A DNA stretch of 64,000 nucleotides from an uncultured Fulvivirga sp. (GTDB taxonomy: Bacteria > Bacteroidota > Bacteroidia > Cytophagales > Cyclobacteriaceae): assembly GCA_947500555.1 (NCBI GenBank), contig CANMSE010000002.1, positions 992,001 through 1,056,000 on the forward strand, in the 5' to 3' direction. The notes beneath the pieces are model-generated. The model did not search any database and was not told the DNA's origin. It was given only the letters and a program-made list of their open reading frames with translations. Every line of letters starts with the position of its first letter. Within the stretch, counting starts at the first letter, position 1. The translations under genes and the position numbers were made by a program. Shown here piece after piece: positions 36,048 through 44,095 of the stretch.

Positions 36048-37508
36048 ATGAGTCCTTATCTTGTTCTAACAGTCATTTGTACTTATTTTCTAGTATTAAT
36101 TGGTATTTCATTATTAACCTCTAAGAAAGTGGATTCGTCCACTTTTTTTACTGCCAATAAGCAATCACCATGGTACCTGGTCGCATTTGGAATGATAGGT
36201 GCTTCACTATCGGGAGTGACTTTCATATCAGTACCAGGTTGGGTAGGTGATACTCAATTTGCCTACATGCAAATGGTCTTAGGTTATTTAGCCGGCTATG
36301 CAGTAGTTGCACTTATACTGATGCCACTCTATTATCGTTTAAACCTAGTTTCCATTTATCAATACCTTGAGCAACGGTTTGGGTTTTGGTCCTATAAAAC
36401 CGGAGCTTTCTACTTCCTACTGAGTAGAGTTATAGGTGCTTCATTTAGATTATTTTTGGTTGCGGGAGTATTGCAATTAACTCTTTTCAACGCCTGGGAG
36501 ATACCGTTTGAGATAACAGTGGCCGTTACTATTCTCCTTATATGGTTGTATACGTTCAGGGGTGGTATAAATACCATAGTGTGGACAGACTCCTTACAGA
36601 CTTTATTTATGCTATCTGCAGTAGTGGCTGTCATTTATAGTATTGCCAGCAAAATGGATTTTACTTTTTCTGAAATGGTCAATGTCATTTCTGAAAGTAA
36701 ATACTCCAAAGTACTTTTTACTGATTGGAAATTAGGTAGCCACTTTCTCAAACAGTTTTTATCAGGAGCATTTATAACCATAGTCATGACAGGCCTGGAT
36801 CAGGATATGATGCAAAAGAACCTTACCTGTAAAAATATTGGTGAGGCTCAGAAGAATGTTTTCTGGTTTTCAGTAATTCTGGTTGTTGCTAACCTCCTGT
36901 TCCTGAGCCTTGGGGCATTGTTATACATTTATGCTGATGCAAATGCCATCACAATACCCGGAAAAACTGATGACCTATTTCCATTGTTAGCAACACAGCA
37001 TTTTAGTTTATTTATAGGTGTTGTATTCCTATTAGGAATTATTGCTGCTGCTTATTCAAGTGCTGATTCTGCTCTTACTTCTTTGACCACTTCCTTCTGT
37101 GTGGATTTCTTGAACTTTGCTCCCGAGAATACTGCTGAAATTAGAGATAAACAGCGATTCCAAAGACTTATGATTCATATCGGGTTTTCGGTGGTTCTGT
37201 TTGCCGTTATTCTCGTTTTTAAATCGCTTAACAATGAAGCTGTAATAAGTTCTGTATTTAAGGCAGCTGGATACACTTATGGTCCCTTACTTGGCCTCTA
37301 TGCTTTTGGATTATTTACTGACTACCAGCTTCGAGATAATTGGGTTCCACTAGTATGTCTACTGTCTCCAGTCTTAGCTTATCTTCTAAATATCTATTCA
37401 CAAGAATTGTTGTTCGGTTATAAATTCGGATTTGAAATTCTTTTGGTCAATGGCCTGATCACATTTGCTGGACTAGCTCTTCTAAAAAGAAAGAGCCGCT
37501 CGGAATGA
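36048..37508 (+). CDS. Sodium:solute symporter (SSS family)
   Basis: A 486-residue transporter with about 13 membrane helices. GMIGASLSGVTFISVPGWVGD and the central TGLDQDMMQKNLTCKN block are typical of SSS transporters, the latter resembling the motif around the Na+ site in the sugar/nucleoside/choline group. KGR/TFRGGINTIVWTDSLQ is another family signature. The substrate cannot be deduced. The gene is monocistronic, divergent from clpS, and its stop codon lies in a strong hairpin. Confidence 0.9.
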   Translation: MSPYLVLTVICTYFLVLIGISLLTSKKVDSSTFFTANKQSPWYLVAFGMIGASLSGVTFISVPGWVGDTQFAYMQMVLGYLAGYAVVALILMPLYYRLNLVSIYQYLEQRFGFWSYKTGAFYFLLSRVIGASFRLFLVAGVLQLTLFNAWEIPFEITVAVTILLIWLYTFRGGINTIVWTDSLQTLFMLSAVVAVIYSIASKMDFTFSEMVNVISESKYSKVLFTDWKLGSHFLKQFLSGAFITIVMTGLDQDMMQKNLTCKNIGEAQKNVFWFSVILVVANLLFLSLGALLYIYADANAITIPGKTDDLFPLLATQHFSLFIGVVFLLGIIAAAYSSADSALTSLTTSFCVDFLNFAPENTAEIRDKQRFQRLMIHIGFSVVLFAVILVFKSLNNEAVISSVFKAAGYTYGPLLGLYAFGLFTDYQLRDNWVPLVCLLSPVLAYLLNIYSQELLFGYKFGFEILLVNGLITFAGLALLKRKSRSE

Positions 37509-37517
37509 GCGGCTCTT
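37491..37517 (+). terminator. Strong hairpin spanning the symporter stop codon
   Basis: AAGAGCCGCTC (37491-37501) pairs perfectly with GAGCGGCTCTT (37507-37517) with a five-base loop; the TGA stop is at 37506-37508. No T-run follows, so it may protect or pause the transcript and not be a classical terminator. Confidence 0.5.
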
Positions 37518-37725
37518 CGTGCTGTACATATTAAAACCAACTAAAACACATACAGCAACTTAAATCAACCAAAAATCATGTGATAACCTTAAGGCAATAG
37601 CTGTGCCAGGAAGCCTGAGGGCTAAAATTTGCCAATTAAAGCATTTTTCTATCTATATTCGTCCCGATATGGGAATATTTTTCCCGTACTGAAGCTTCAA
37701 AAGCTATTTGATAATTATTTTCTAA

Positions 37726-38061
37726 TTATAGTAATTCAAGCATGGGGTCCCAAAACACTTCATCAAAATCCATTATTCTGTCATCATCCACTTTGATGCC
37801 CTCAGCCTCAAGTCTCTCTTGCATTTCATTTGGAGATGAAAAATGATTTTTACCAGAAAGTACTCCTATTCTGTTAACCACTCTATGAGCGGGAACATCC
37901 GACAATCCATGAGCAGCATTCATGGCCCAACCAACCATTCTCGCACTACCCTTTGTTCCCAGATAGTTGGCTATCGTACCGTAAGAGGTTACACGGCCTT
38001 TAGGTATTAATTTTACGACCTCATAGACGTTTTCAAAAAAGGTGTGTTGCTTATCTTCCAT
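37726..38061 (-). CDS. Alkyltransferase-like protein (MGMT family without acceptor cysteine)
   Basis: A 111-residue protein equal to the DNA-binding part of O6-alkylguanine-DNA alkyltransferase. GRVTSYGTIANYLGTKGSARMVGWAM gives the helix-turn-helix and arginine finger region; the active-site loop PCHRV is PAHRV here (A58 in place of the reactive cysteine). NRIGVLSG follows, as in the family. Proteins of this kind (ATL) bind alkylated bases and hand them to nucleotide excision repair. The role is known from the ATL family and inferred here from the missing cysteine. Confidence 0.88.
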   Translation of the reverse strand: MEDKQHTFFENVYEVVKLIPKGRVTSYGTIANYLGTKGSARMVGWAMNAAHGLSDVPAHRVVNRIGVLSGKNHFSSPNEMQERLEAEGIKVDDDRIMDFDEVFWDPMLELL

Positions 38062-38222
38062 CGTTATTATATTTCATTAGTAGATCAGATAATTAATAGT
38101 AAAGTCATTCATCCTATTCTACTTACATTTAACTAACTATTTGATATTCTGACGATTGACCTTTGCTTATTACAGATCATGCGCCTAGTTTAGCGGCCAA
38201 ATACTTAAAAACAGCATAATTC

Positions 38223-38642
38223 ATGTTTAATAAAGAAAATCAAGCCACTGCCGAAATTATGAATTCCAATAACATAATTGGTAAAGGCACCACTTTTACT
38301 GGTAATATCGAGACCTTCGGCAATATCCGAATAGAGGGTAAAGTTGTAGGTGATGTAATCTCTAAATCTAAAGTAGCAGTTGGGCCATCAGCAGTTATAG
38401 AAGGAAAACTTCTTGCTCAGGTGGCAGAAGTTGAAGGAGAAGTAAAAGGCAAGGTAGAAGTTACCGACCTGTTAATACTTAAGCCAACCAGTAAAGTGAG
38501 CGGAGATATATATGCCAATAAATTGACAGTAGAATCAGGAGCGAAATTTGATGGTCAGTGTAAGATGGGCCAAAAGAATTTGAAAATTGAGCTTAATACT
38601 GAAAAGGAAAATGGTATAAAAAAATTAAAAGAAGCGGTTTAG
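38223..38642 (+). CDS. Bactofilin (polymer-forming cytoskeletal protein)
   Basis: A 139-residue bactofilin. The core (about residues 20-115) is a beta-helix of short repeats such as GTTFTGNIETFGNIRIEGKVVGDVISKSKVAVGPSA and TSKVSGDIYANKLTVESGAKFDGQ, which pile up to self-assembling filaments. Short polar tails flank it. Bactofilins support cell shape, wall synthesis or polar organisation. It has its own terminator at 38671-38699 and no obvious partner gene nearby. Confidence 0.95.
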   Translation: MFNKENQATAEIMNSNNIIGKGTTFTGNIETFGNIRIEGKVVGDVISKSKVAVGPSAVIEGKLLAQVAEVEGEVKGKVEVTDLLILKPTSKVSGDIYANKLTVESGAKFDGQCKMGQKNLKIELNTEKENGIKKLKEAV

Positions 38643-38670
38643 TATTACAAAACCAAAACCTTAAACCGGG

Positions 38671-38699
38671 AAAGGCAACCCTAACAGGTTGCTTTTTTT
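38671..38699 (+). terminator. Intrinsic terminator after bactofilin
   Basis: GCAACC (38675-38680) pairs with GGTTGC (38687-38692), extended by AAAG/TTTT pairing, followed by a run of seven T ending at 38699. The run overlaps the stop codon of the convergent gene at 38698. Confidence 0.85.
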
Positions 38700-39885
38700 A
38701 TTCCATCACAAGTTGGCTTATCAGTTTTTTGAATTGATCTTTAAACTGCCTGTAATATACCCCTGTAGCCGGGCCATTGAAATAAGAAAACTCATAGCGA
38801 ATAAACCCGCTCTTATCAACTAAAACCAATGTGGGGAAAGCATTGATCTTATCTTTATAGGGTAATGAAAGTGCCGCCTGTCCCTTGCTCAACTCTCCAC
38901 CAAGAGTAATATTATAAGGCACATTCATAATCTCTTTGTAATCTGCTATTCGCTGATTACCATAAGCGGTGGTAAAGTTTGGCTCATAGGTCACTGCTAA
39001 AACTTCTACTCCCTCAGGTTTTTCATGATACCAGTCTACCAAAAAATTGGTTTGATCCATACTATTTGGGCACCAGGTTCCAAAAAGCTGAACTACAAGA
39101 ACTTTGTCAAAATACTGGTCTTCATCAACCTTTACATCAGGATCACCAGCAGATAAAATATCATAAAAAGGCCGATGACCTTCTGGCACTTCAGCAAATG
39201 GTGATGGAATGTTTGCCTCGGCATTGACCATACCTTCTACTATCTCATTGTATCCGGAATCAAAATGTAGATTACCACTCATTGTCTCTCCCGACAAACG
39301 CACTTTAAGTAAAAAAGCGTGTGCTCCATCGAACGAAGAAGTGATTAAAGAATCTCCTTTCATTACTCCTGAAAAGTATCTAAAGTCACCTACTTCTGTG
39401 AGTATAGTGGCATTCACTTGACGATCTACGACTTCCAACAGAGCTACTCCCGGATAAGGATTGCGTGTTGCTGGTTTAAATTCTAATTCCCATTTTTTCG
39501 AGAGCCTAGGTTTGGAACGGCTGGGTTTAAATCGAGGCACTCCATAAGTGGCTTTGAATGGTATTCCTTTTTTACGGTACCCTTTTTTCCACTCCCCCTC
39601 CATGCTGTATTCACTAAATTTTGCTTTGATTAGTGCATCGAACGGATTGAGTGGAATAAAAATACTATCCTCTTTGACGGTAACATTCTTAATAAGAACT
39701 TTCTCCTCTCCGTTTATTATGGTAACTGTAGGTATGTCATCGACCAAAGTTATATTAAACTCAAACGGTACATCTTCGTCAGCATATTCAATCATGCCTT
39801 GCCATTGACCCTCTCTCGGAGCTATGACTTGGGCAGTCGTTGAAAAAATAAAACACCATTGGATGAACAGCGTGATGTAATACAT
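38698..39885 (-). CDS. TlpA-like thioredoxin-fold protein with altered active site
   Basis: A 395-residue secreted protein. After a signal peptide (about 1-19, FSTTAQ) a beta-rich N-terminal domain (about 20-225) carries several GxWKGYR-like segments; a thioredoxin-like domain follows (about 240-390, VLVVQLFGTWCPNSMDQTNFL). The expected WCxxC motif is WCPNS, with C272 kept and the second cysteine replaced by serine. FPTLVLVDKSGFIRYEF marks the rest of the fold. A disulfide reductase would need both cysteines, so it may act as a one-cysteine thiol protein or as a binding protein. Substrate and partner are unknown. Confidence 0.82.
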   Translation of the reverse strand: MYYITLFIQWCFIFSTTAQVIAPREGQWQGMIEYADEDVPFEFNITLVDDIPTVTIINGEEKVLIKNVTVKEDSIFIPLNPFDALIKAKFSEYSMEGEWKKGYRKKGIPFKATYGVPRFKPSRSKPRLSKKWELEFKPATRNPYPGVALLEVVDRQVNATILTEVGDFRYFSGVMKGDSLITSSFDGAHAFLLKVRLSGETMSGNLHFDSGYNEIVEGMVNAEANIPSPFAEVPEGHRPFYDILSAGDPDVKVDEDQYFDKVLVVQLFGTWCPNSMDQTNFLVDWYHEKPEGVEVLAVTYEPNFTTAYGNQRIADYKEIMNVPYNITLGGELSKGQAALSLPYKDKINAFPTLVLVDKSGFIRYEFSYFNGPATGVYYRQFKDQFKKLISQLVME

Positions 39886-40064
39886 TGATATTATTATTTT
39901 GAAACTTAATCCAACCTTAAAATACGGACTTTGAGGTTAGAATGACTAGAGGCAAGTAGTCAATCACTAACGATGTGCCTCTAACCTACTAAATTGTCAC
40001 AAAATCAGACACTGACAGTATTAATAATTTAACCATTTTGAACTGAAAAGTATTATTTTTAGTC

Positions 40065-40094
40065 TGGACAAAACTGATATATCAGTTTTGTCCA
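40065..40094. promoter_or_regulatory. 30-nt perfect palindrome upstream of the esterase gene (possible operator)
   Basis: Half-site TGGACAAAACTGATA is followed directly by its mirror complement, from 40065 to 40094, ending 18 bases before the ATG at 40113. The symmetry and position suggest an operator for a dimeric repressor, or a leader hairpin. No regulator gene is adjacent. Confidence 0.6.
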
Positions 40095-40112
40095 ATATAA
40101 CAGCAAACTTCA

Positions 40113-40925
40113 ATGCTTAGAAACTTAACAATACTTATTCTTTTTTTAATAAACCTTAAAATCTATGCGCAGGACACTATTTGTGTAAGTCGAACCATAA
40201 AACATACAATAGAATCAAAATTCTTAAATGAGAGTAGAGACTATTGGATTAGTTTACCACTTCATTATTCTGATTCGATAAATTATCCTGTTATTTATGT
40301 TTTTGATGCTGAATGGAGATTCCACTTAATAAAAAACGTCTCATTCGATTTAGGAGCTAATAAAAAAATTCAAAATTCTATTATTGTTGGAATACCGCAT
40401 ATTGAAGTGAAAAACAAAAGAGGGCAAGACCTCACGTTTAGTCATTCTAGAATCGAATATGACGGGGAGAAAATTGACTCCACATGGTATAATGATTCTA
40501 ACTCTGGAAACGGAATGAACTTTTATAGTTATTTGACCAAGGAATTAATTCCTGATGTAAATAAAAATTATTCTGCAAATAATTATGAAACCTTGATTGG
40601 TCACTCATATGGAGGCTATTTTGGCGGTTACATACTTTCATTTAAACACCCTTTCGAGATTATTCATATGTATGACCCTTCAATTTGGTATAGCAATGGA
40701 GAAGTCGTGAAGAAATTCAAAGAAAAAAATCAAGTAAAAGCAACTAGAATACACCTTACCTATCAACCGGTACCTGAATTTCATAAAAGCAAAATAGAAG
40801 AATTTATTAAAGAGCTTGAAGCAAATGAGCAAATTGAATTGACCAAAGAATTTTATGAAAATGACACGCACAACTCTTTGTATTTAGATAGTTTTTATAA
40901 AGGAATATTGAAAACCAATAAATAA
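40113..40925 (+). CDS. Secreted esterase (alpha/beta hydrolase, esterase-D/IroE type)
   Basis: A 270-residue secreted hydrolase with a signal peptide (about 1-18, NLKIYAQ). The nucleophile motif is GHSYGG (S165) and the catalytic histidine is probably H253 in NDTHNSL; an aspartate near D188 (MYDPS) is a candidate third residue. RDYWISLPLHYSDSINYPVIYVFDAEW is the start typical of the esterase family that cleaves siderophores or acetyl groups. The gene stands alone in an AT-rich patch and is preceded by a 30-nt palindrome. The substrate is unknown. Confidence 0.85.
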   Translation: MLRNLTILILFLINLKIYAQDTICVSRTIKHTIESKFLNESRDYWISLPLHYSDSINYPVIYVFDAEWRFHLIKNVSFDLGANKKIQNSIIVGIPHIEVKNKRGQDLTFSHSRIEYDGEKIDSTWYNDSNSGNGMNFYSYLTKELIPDVNKNYSANNYETLIGHSYGGYFGGYILSFKHPFEIIHMYDPSIWYSNGEVVKKFKEKNQVKATRIHLTYQPVPEFHKSKIEEFIKELEANEQIELTKEFYENDTHNSLYLDSFYKGILKTNK

Positions 40926-41103
40926 CTGTATTTAACAATGGCTTTAAATAACTGCTTGTTCTCGTCTACGCTAGAAATTCCTGCGGAATTTTCTATTTCA
41001 TTTGCACAGGCTCAAAATGAATACTTCAAAATTATAGTCCTACTATCACTGAAGCACTTACTCAAAAAAATCTTTATATTGCTCCAACTACAAGTTATAA
41101 CCT

Positions 41104-41967
41104 ATGCAAAACACAAATAAAGTCAGGAACTACATAGCTCACCTAATTATACTACTATTTTCAATAGGTTGTGGGCAGAATACCAATCAAGACAAATTGG
41201 AAGCAGCCACCGATACTTCTACTTCTGAAAATGATGTTGAAGAAGTTTTTGAAGAAATAGAATTAAGTGTCTCTGAAAATGAAATAATAAAAGCGTTAGC
41301 CGGGAATTACTTTTCTCTTCAAAAAAACGATGACGGCTATATTTACATGGAAGATTGTTCTTATAGTGAATGGGATGTAGCCATTGAGAAAAAATTAGAT
41401 AATGTAAATTTTTGGGAAATCTCTTTTTATAGCACCCGTTATGACATTCAGGAAGTAAAACAAGAAGAGGAATTGATTACAATATTGGCTGAAGGAAAGA
41501 CTTATACTTTCTCTAAAAAAGAAATGATATGGGAGGTCGAACTACCAAATACGCAAGAAATAACAGCTCTTGTCGCGGCTCAATATCTTGAAAATATTGC
41601 TTTTGAACCTTGTACCGAGATTCATAAAATTATGGATGGGATCCCCGAAAACTGGTATGAAATTTCAGAAATAGATGGCGAAAGTGTCGTTTTTGAACCA
41701 TGTGAAGATGCTCCAGGAGGTATCACTATAAATGGGGAAACTATTGATTTCTGGAGTGGATCTGATCCATACGAAATTCATTCTATGACAAAATTATATA
41801 ACCAAATATCCATCGTATATGAAAACGGTTTACAAGAATTAGATACAATTATTATGCATGATTTAGATGAAGTGTTATTCAAATTCGGCCAAGGAAATGA
41901 AAGTGACAGGCGCTATGCTCCTGAAGAAATCGTAACCGAATTTCCCACTGTGAATGAAGAATGTTAG
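41104..41967 (+). CDS. Lipoprotein of unknown function
   Basis: Not recognised. The 287-residue product has a short signal with a lipobox-like LFSIGC end (cysteine about 23), then an acidic Thr/Glu-rich linker (about 30-55) and a folded domain of two similar parts: EDCSYSEWDVAIEKKLDNVNFWEISFY with TRYDIQEVKQE, and PCTEIHKIMDGIPENWYEISEIDGE with PCEDAPGGITING. It lies between the esterase and DinB genes in the AT-rich patch 39886-42498, 30 bases before the DinB gene. Confidence 0.65.
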   Translation: MQNTNKVRNYIAHLIILLFSIGCGQNTNQDKLEAATDTSTSENDVEEVFEEIELSVSENEIIKALAGNYFSLQKNDDGYIYMEDCSYSEWDVAIEKKLDNVNFWEISFYSTRYDIQEVKQEEELITILAEGKTYTFSKKEMIWEVELPNTQEITALVAAQYLENIAFEPCTEIHKIMDGIPENWYEISEIDGESVVFEPCEDAPGGITINGETIDFWSGSDPYEIHSMTKLYNQISIVYENGLQELDTIIMHDLDEVLFKFGQGNESDRRYAPEEIVTEFPTVNEEC

Positions 41968-41997
41968 AAAATAATATGTACTAAGCCTTTTACTAGA

Positions 41998-42498
41998 ATG
42001 AGACATTTAATCAAAAACATTATTAAGCAATATCAAGATGTCCAAAATGGAAAGCTTTGGATTGGCAGCACATTTACTAGTAAATTGAATCAAATAGATG
42101 AGGGTTTGGTTTTCACACGACCAATTGCCAGCTTACACAGTATTGCAGAAATCATTTCGCATCTGACATTATGGAGAAAAGAAACAATTTTAAAAGTTCA
42201 GACAGGTAAGGGAAGTAAAACAGATGATTGTGAGGAAAACTGGTTGACTAATGACAAACTCAAACCATTGGGATGGCAGTACATCAAATCTGAATATGAT
42301 CAGACTCTAACCGAATTGATTAATTTATTAGAATCAAAAGATGATGAATTTCTCGATGAAGAGTATTATGACACGGATTTTAAGGGGAATTACAAATACA
42401 GTTTTGTAATTAATGGAATGCTGCATCATGATATTTATCATTTAGGGCAGCTGGGAATAATTATCAAGTATTTGAAAAAAAATGAGACTATTGGATAA
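41998..42498 (+). CDS. DinB-family protein (putative metal-dependent hydrolase fold)
   Basis: A 166-residue four-helix-bundle protein of the DinB/YfiT superfamily. IAEIISHLTLWRKETILKVQTG and GMLHHDIYHLGQLGIIIKYL show the two histidine-bearing helices (H and HxxxH) that hold a divalent metal. Such proteins occur in thiol-dependent and stress-related reactions, often uncharacterised. It is followed by a bidirectional terminator. Confidence 0.85.
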   Translation: MRHLIKNIIKQYQDVQNGKLWIGSTFTSKLNQIDEGLVFTRPIASLHSIAEIISHLTLWRKETILKVQTGKGSKTDDCEENWLTNDKLKPLGWQYIKSEYDQTLTELINLLESKDDEFLDEEYYDTDFKGNYKYSFVINGMLHHDIYHLGQLGIIIKYLKKNETIG

Positions 42499-42519
42499 AG
42501 CCTTAAACGTAATAAAACA

Positions 42520-42549
42520 AAAAACCCTGACAATGTTGTCAGGGTTTTT
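42520..42549. terminator. Bidirectional terminator (DinB / tRNA-Ser)
   Basis: AAAAACCCTGACAA (42520-42533) pairs perfectly with TTGTCAGGGTTTTT (42536-42549), with a two-base loop TG. It ends in T-runs in both directions and lies five bases from the 3' end of the minus-strand tRNA gene. Confidence 0.88.
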
Positions 42550-42553
42550 CGTG

Positions 42554-42638
42554 CAGAGGAGGAGGGATTCGAACCCCCGGTACCTTGCGGCACGCTGGTT
42601 TTCAAGACCAGTGCATTCGACCACTCTGCCACTCCTCT
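42554..42638 (-). tRNA. tRNA-Ser(UGA)
   Basis: On the minus strand the acceptor AGAGGAG pairs with CTCCTCT, the anticodon stem-loop CTGGTCTTGAAAACCAG has anticodon TGA, and the extra arm GCGTGCCGCAAGGTACC is the long variable arm of a class II tRNA. The T loop reads GGTTCGAATCC. The 3' CCA is not encoded (CAC follows the discriminator G). A 18-base palindrome, TCCCGATAGCTATCGGGA (42645-42662), lies just upstream of its 5' end. Confidence 0.96.
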
Positions 42639-42644
42639 AGGTCG

Positions 42645-42662
42645 TCCCGATAGCTATCGGGA
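42645..42662. repeat. Palindrome TCCCGATAGCTATCGGGA upstream of tRNA-Ser
   Basis: A perfect 18-base palindrome six bases before the tRNA 5' end. It occurs once in this window. It could be a processing or regulatory site, or one copy of a dispersed repeat. Confidence 0.6.
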
Positions 42663-42732
42663 TCAGTCGTTTTCCGAATGGTCTGCAAATGTAGTTTATT
42701 ATTTATTTATGCCAAATACTCGAAAGTATTTT

Positions 42733-43692
42733 TTAATTCGGTGGACTTTCCTCTACAGCTGCCAACCGATATGCTTGATGAATGCTTGCATTGATCTCAT
42801 ACCCCACTAACAAAACAATACTGAGTATCTCCTGCCAAATCATAAGCGCTAACAAAAAGCCTAAAGATCCATAGAGCTTATTATAGGTAGCAAAATTGGA
42901 TACATAAAAAGAGAATCCATATGAAACAGCAAGGCATAAAATAGTGGCCACAAAAGAGCCTATAGAGAAAAATCGCCAATTGTAGTGAACTGCAGGCCCA
43001 AAGTAATACATGAAAGAAATGGCCAAAAAGAAAACTATGAATATGACTACGAACCGGAGGATAAGAAAGAGATAAACATAATAGGCATCAATGTTGAACC
43101 AGTTAAGTTCGACCAGAAAGTCTAAAGCTATATTGCCAATAACTAACAGGATAACTGCCAAAACAAGTCCAAAAGCCAGCATAAACGTTAGTGCTGTAGC
43201 CACCAAGCGTGTCTTAATGTAACTTCTCTTTTCTATGGTTTTGTAAACTGAGTTAAATGCATTCATCAGAGAAAGCATTCCATTGGTAGCTAAAAATAAT
43301 GAAAACAAAGCTCCAAAAGTAAGTAGCCCTCCCCGAGTACGCCCTACTATGTCCTCTACTGTCGGTTTTACGGTTTCAAACATAGCTTCCGGCATGATGC
43401 TTTCAATAAACTGTAATATACTTTCTCTACTTACTTCAGGAATAAACTCGTGAATGTAAGGTGTGAGTGTAAAAAGAAATATGATGGCTGGAAATATTGC
43501 CAAAGCAAAATTGAAAGCTACTGCATTGGCTCTATCAATGATTTCATCTTTTGTAATCTTTTGAATAAATACGGTGATAACATCATATAAAGTAAGGCCT
43601 TCATAACGTTTAAACTTAAACTGCTTAAGAAAGAGAATGAGCTTTTTGTAAAGCTCAGTATTCTTTATAAAATGAACGATTTTATCCTTCAT
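42733..43692 (-). CDS. YihY/BrkB-family inner-membrane protein
   Basis: A 319-residue membrane protein with six membrane helices. RANAVAFNFALAIFPAIIFLFTLTPYI and GPAVHYNWRFFSIGSFVATILCLAVSYGFSFYVSNFATYNKLYGSLGFLLALMIWQEI carry the family patterns (RANAVAFN, WRFFSIGSFV, YNKLYGSLG). Members are found in most bacteria, and their function is unsettled: earlier reports linked one to serum resistance and another was misnamed RNase BN. It overlaps the thioesterase gene by 11 bases. Confidence 0.88.
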   Translation of the reverse strand: MKDKIVHFIKNTELYKKLILFLKQFKFKRYEGLTLYDVITVFIQKITKDEIIDRANAVAFNFALAIFPAIIFLFTLTPYIHEFIPEVSRESILQFIESIMPEAMFETVKPTVEDIVGRTRGGLLTFGALFSLFLATNGMLSLMNAFNSVYKTIEKRSYIKTRLVATALTFMLAFGLVLAVILLVIGNIALDFLVELNWFNIDAYYVYLFLILRFVVIFIVFFLAISFMYYFGPAVHYNWRFFSIGSFVATILCLAVSYGFSFYVSNFATYNKLYGSLGFLLALMIWQEILSIVLLVGYEINASIHQAYRLAAVEESPPN

Positions 43693-44095
43693 TGAAATAA
43701 GGTTTCAACACTTTTTCCATTACTTCAGGCATCCTACAAGGGCGGTTTGTTGCCATGTTCACAAACACTAACAAAGTTTCTCCCTGATGGATTAGTTTCC
43801 CTTGCTCATTTTCTATTTCATAATGAAATATAATTCTCACCGAAGGTGTTTTCTCAATCTTAGTTCTGATGGTCAGATATTCATCATACAAAGCTGGAGC
43901 ATGATATTTTGAATGGTTTTCAAGTACAGGCATCATCACACCTTGCTCTTCCAGCTCCTTATAGGTCAACCCAAGGCTTCGAAGACTCTCCACTCTACCT
44001 ATCTCATAAAACCTGGCATAATTACCATAATAGACATAGCCCATTTGGTCCGTATCCGCATACCTCACTCGTATTTTTGTCTCGTGCTGAAACAT
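43682..44095 (-). CDS. Acyl-CoA thioesterase (4HBT/YbgC type)
   Basis: A 137-residue hot-dog fold enzyme. TKIRVRYADTDQMGYVYYGNYARFYEIGR carries the YbgC signature, with the catalytic aspartate D17 in DTDQMGYVYYGNY, and the later GETLLVFVNMATNRPCRMPE matches the C-terminal strand. It hydrolyses short acyl-CoA esters; in some bacteria it is linked to the Tol-Pal system. It overlaps mltG by one base and BrkB by 11, so the three are probably co-transcribed. Confidence 0.92.
   Translation of the reverse strand: MFQHETKIRVRYADTDQMGYVYYGNYARFYEIGRVESLRSLGLTYKELEEQGVMMPVLENHSKYHAPALYDEYLTIRTKIEKTPSVRIIFHYEIENEQGKLIHQGETLLVFVNMATNRPCRMPEVMEKVLKPYFNEG

Noticed and set aside
40938..41120. Plus-strand frame of 60 codons after the esterase gene
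   Set aside because: It has no recognisable motif, overlaps the lipoprotein start, and lies in the repeat-bearing intergene; likely random.
41104..42498. Toxin-antitoxin pair made of lipoprotein and DinB
   Set aside because: The first protein has a lipoprotein signal and the second a metal hydrolase fold; neither fits a toxin or antitoxin family.
42438..42632. Open frames of 60-64 codons on the minus strand over the tRNA
   Set aside because: They coincide with tRNA-Ser (42554-42638) and give a typical false protein beginning MAEWSNALVLK.
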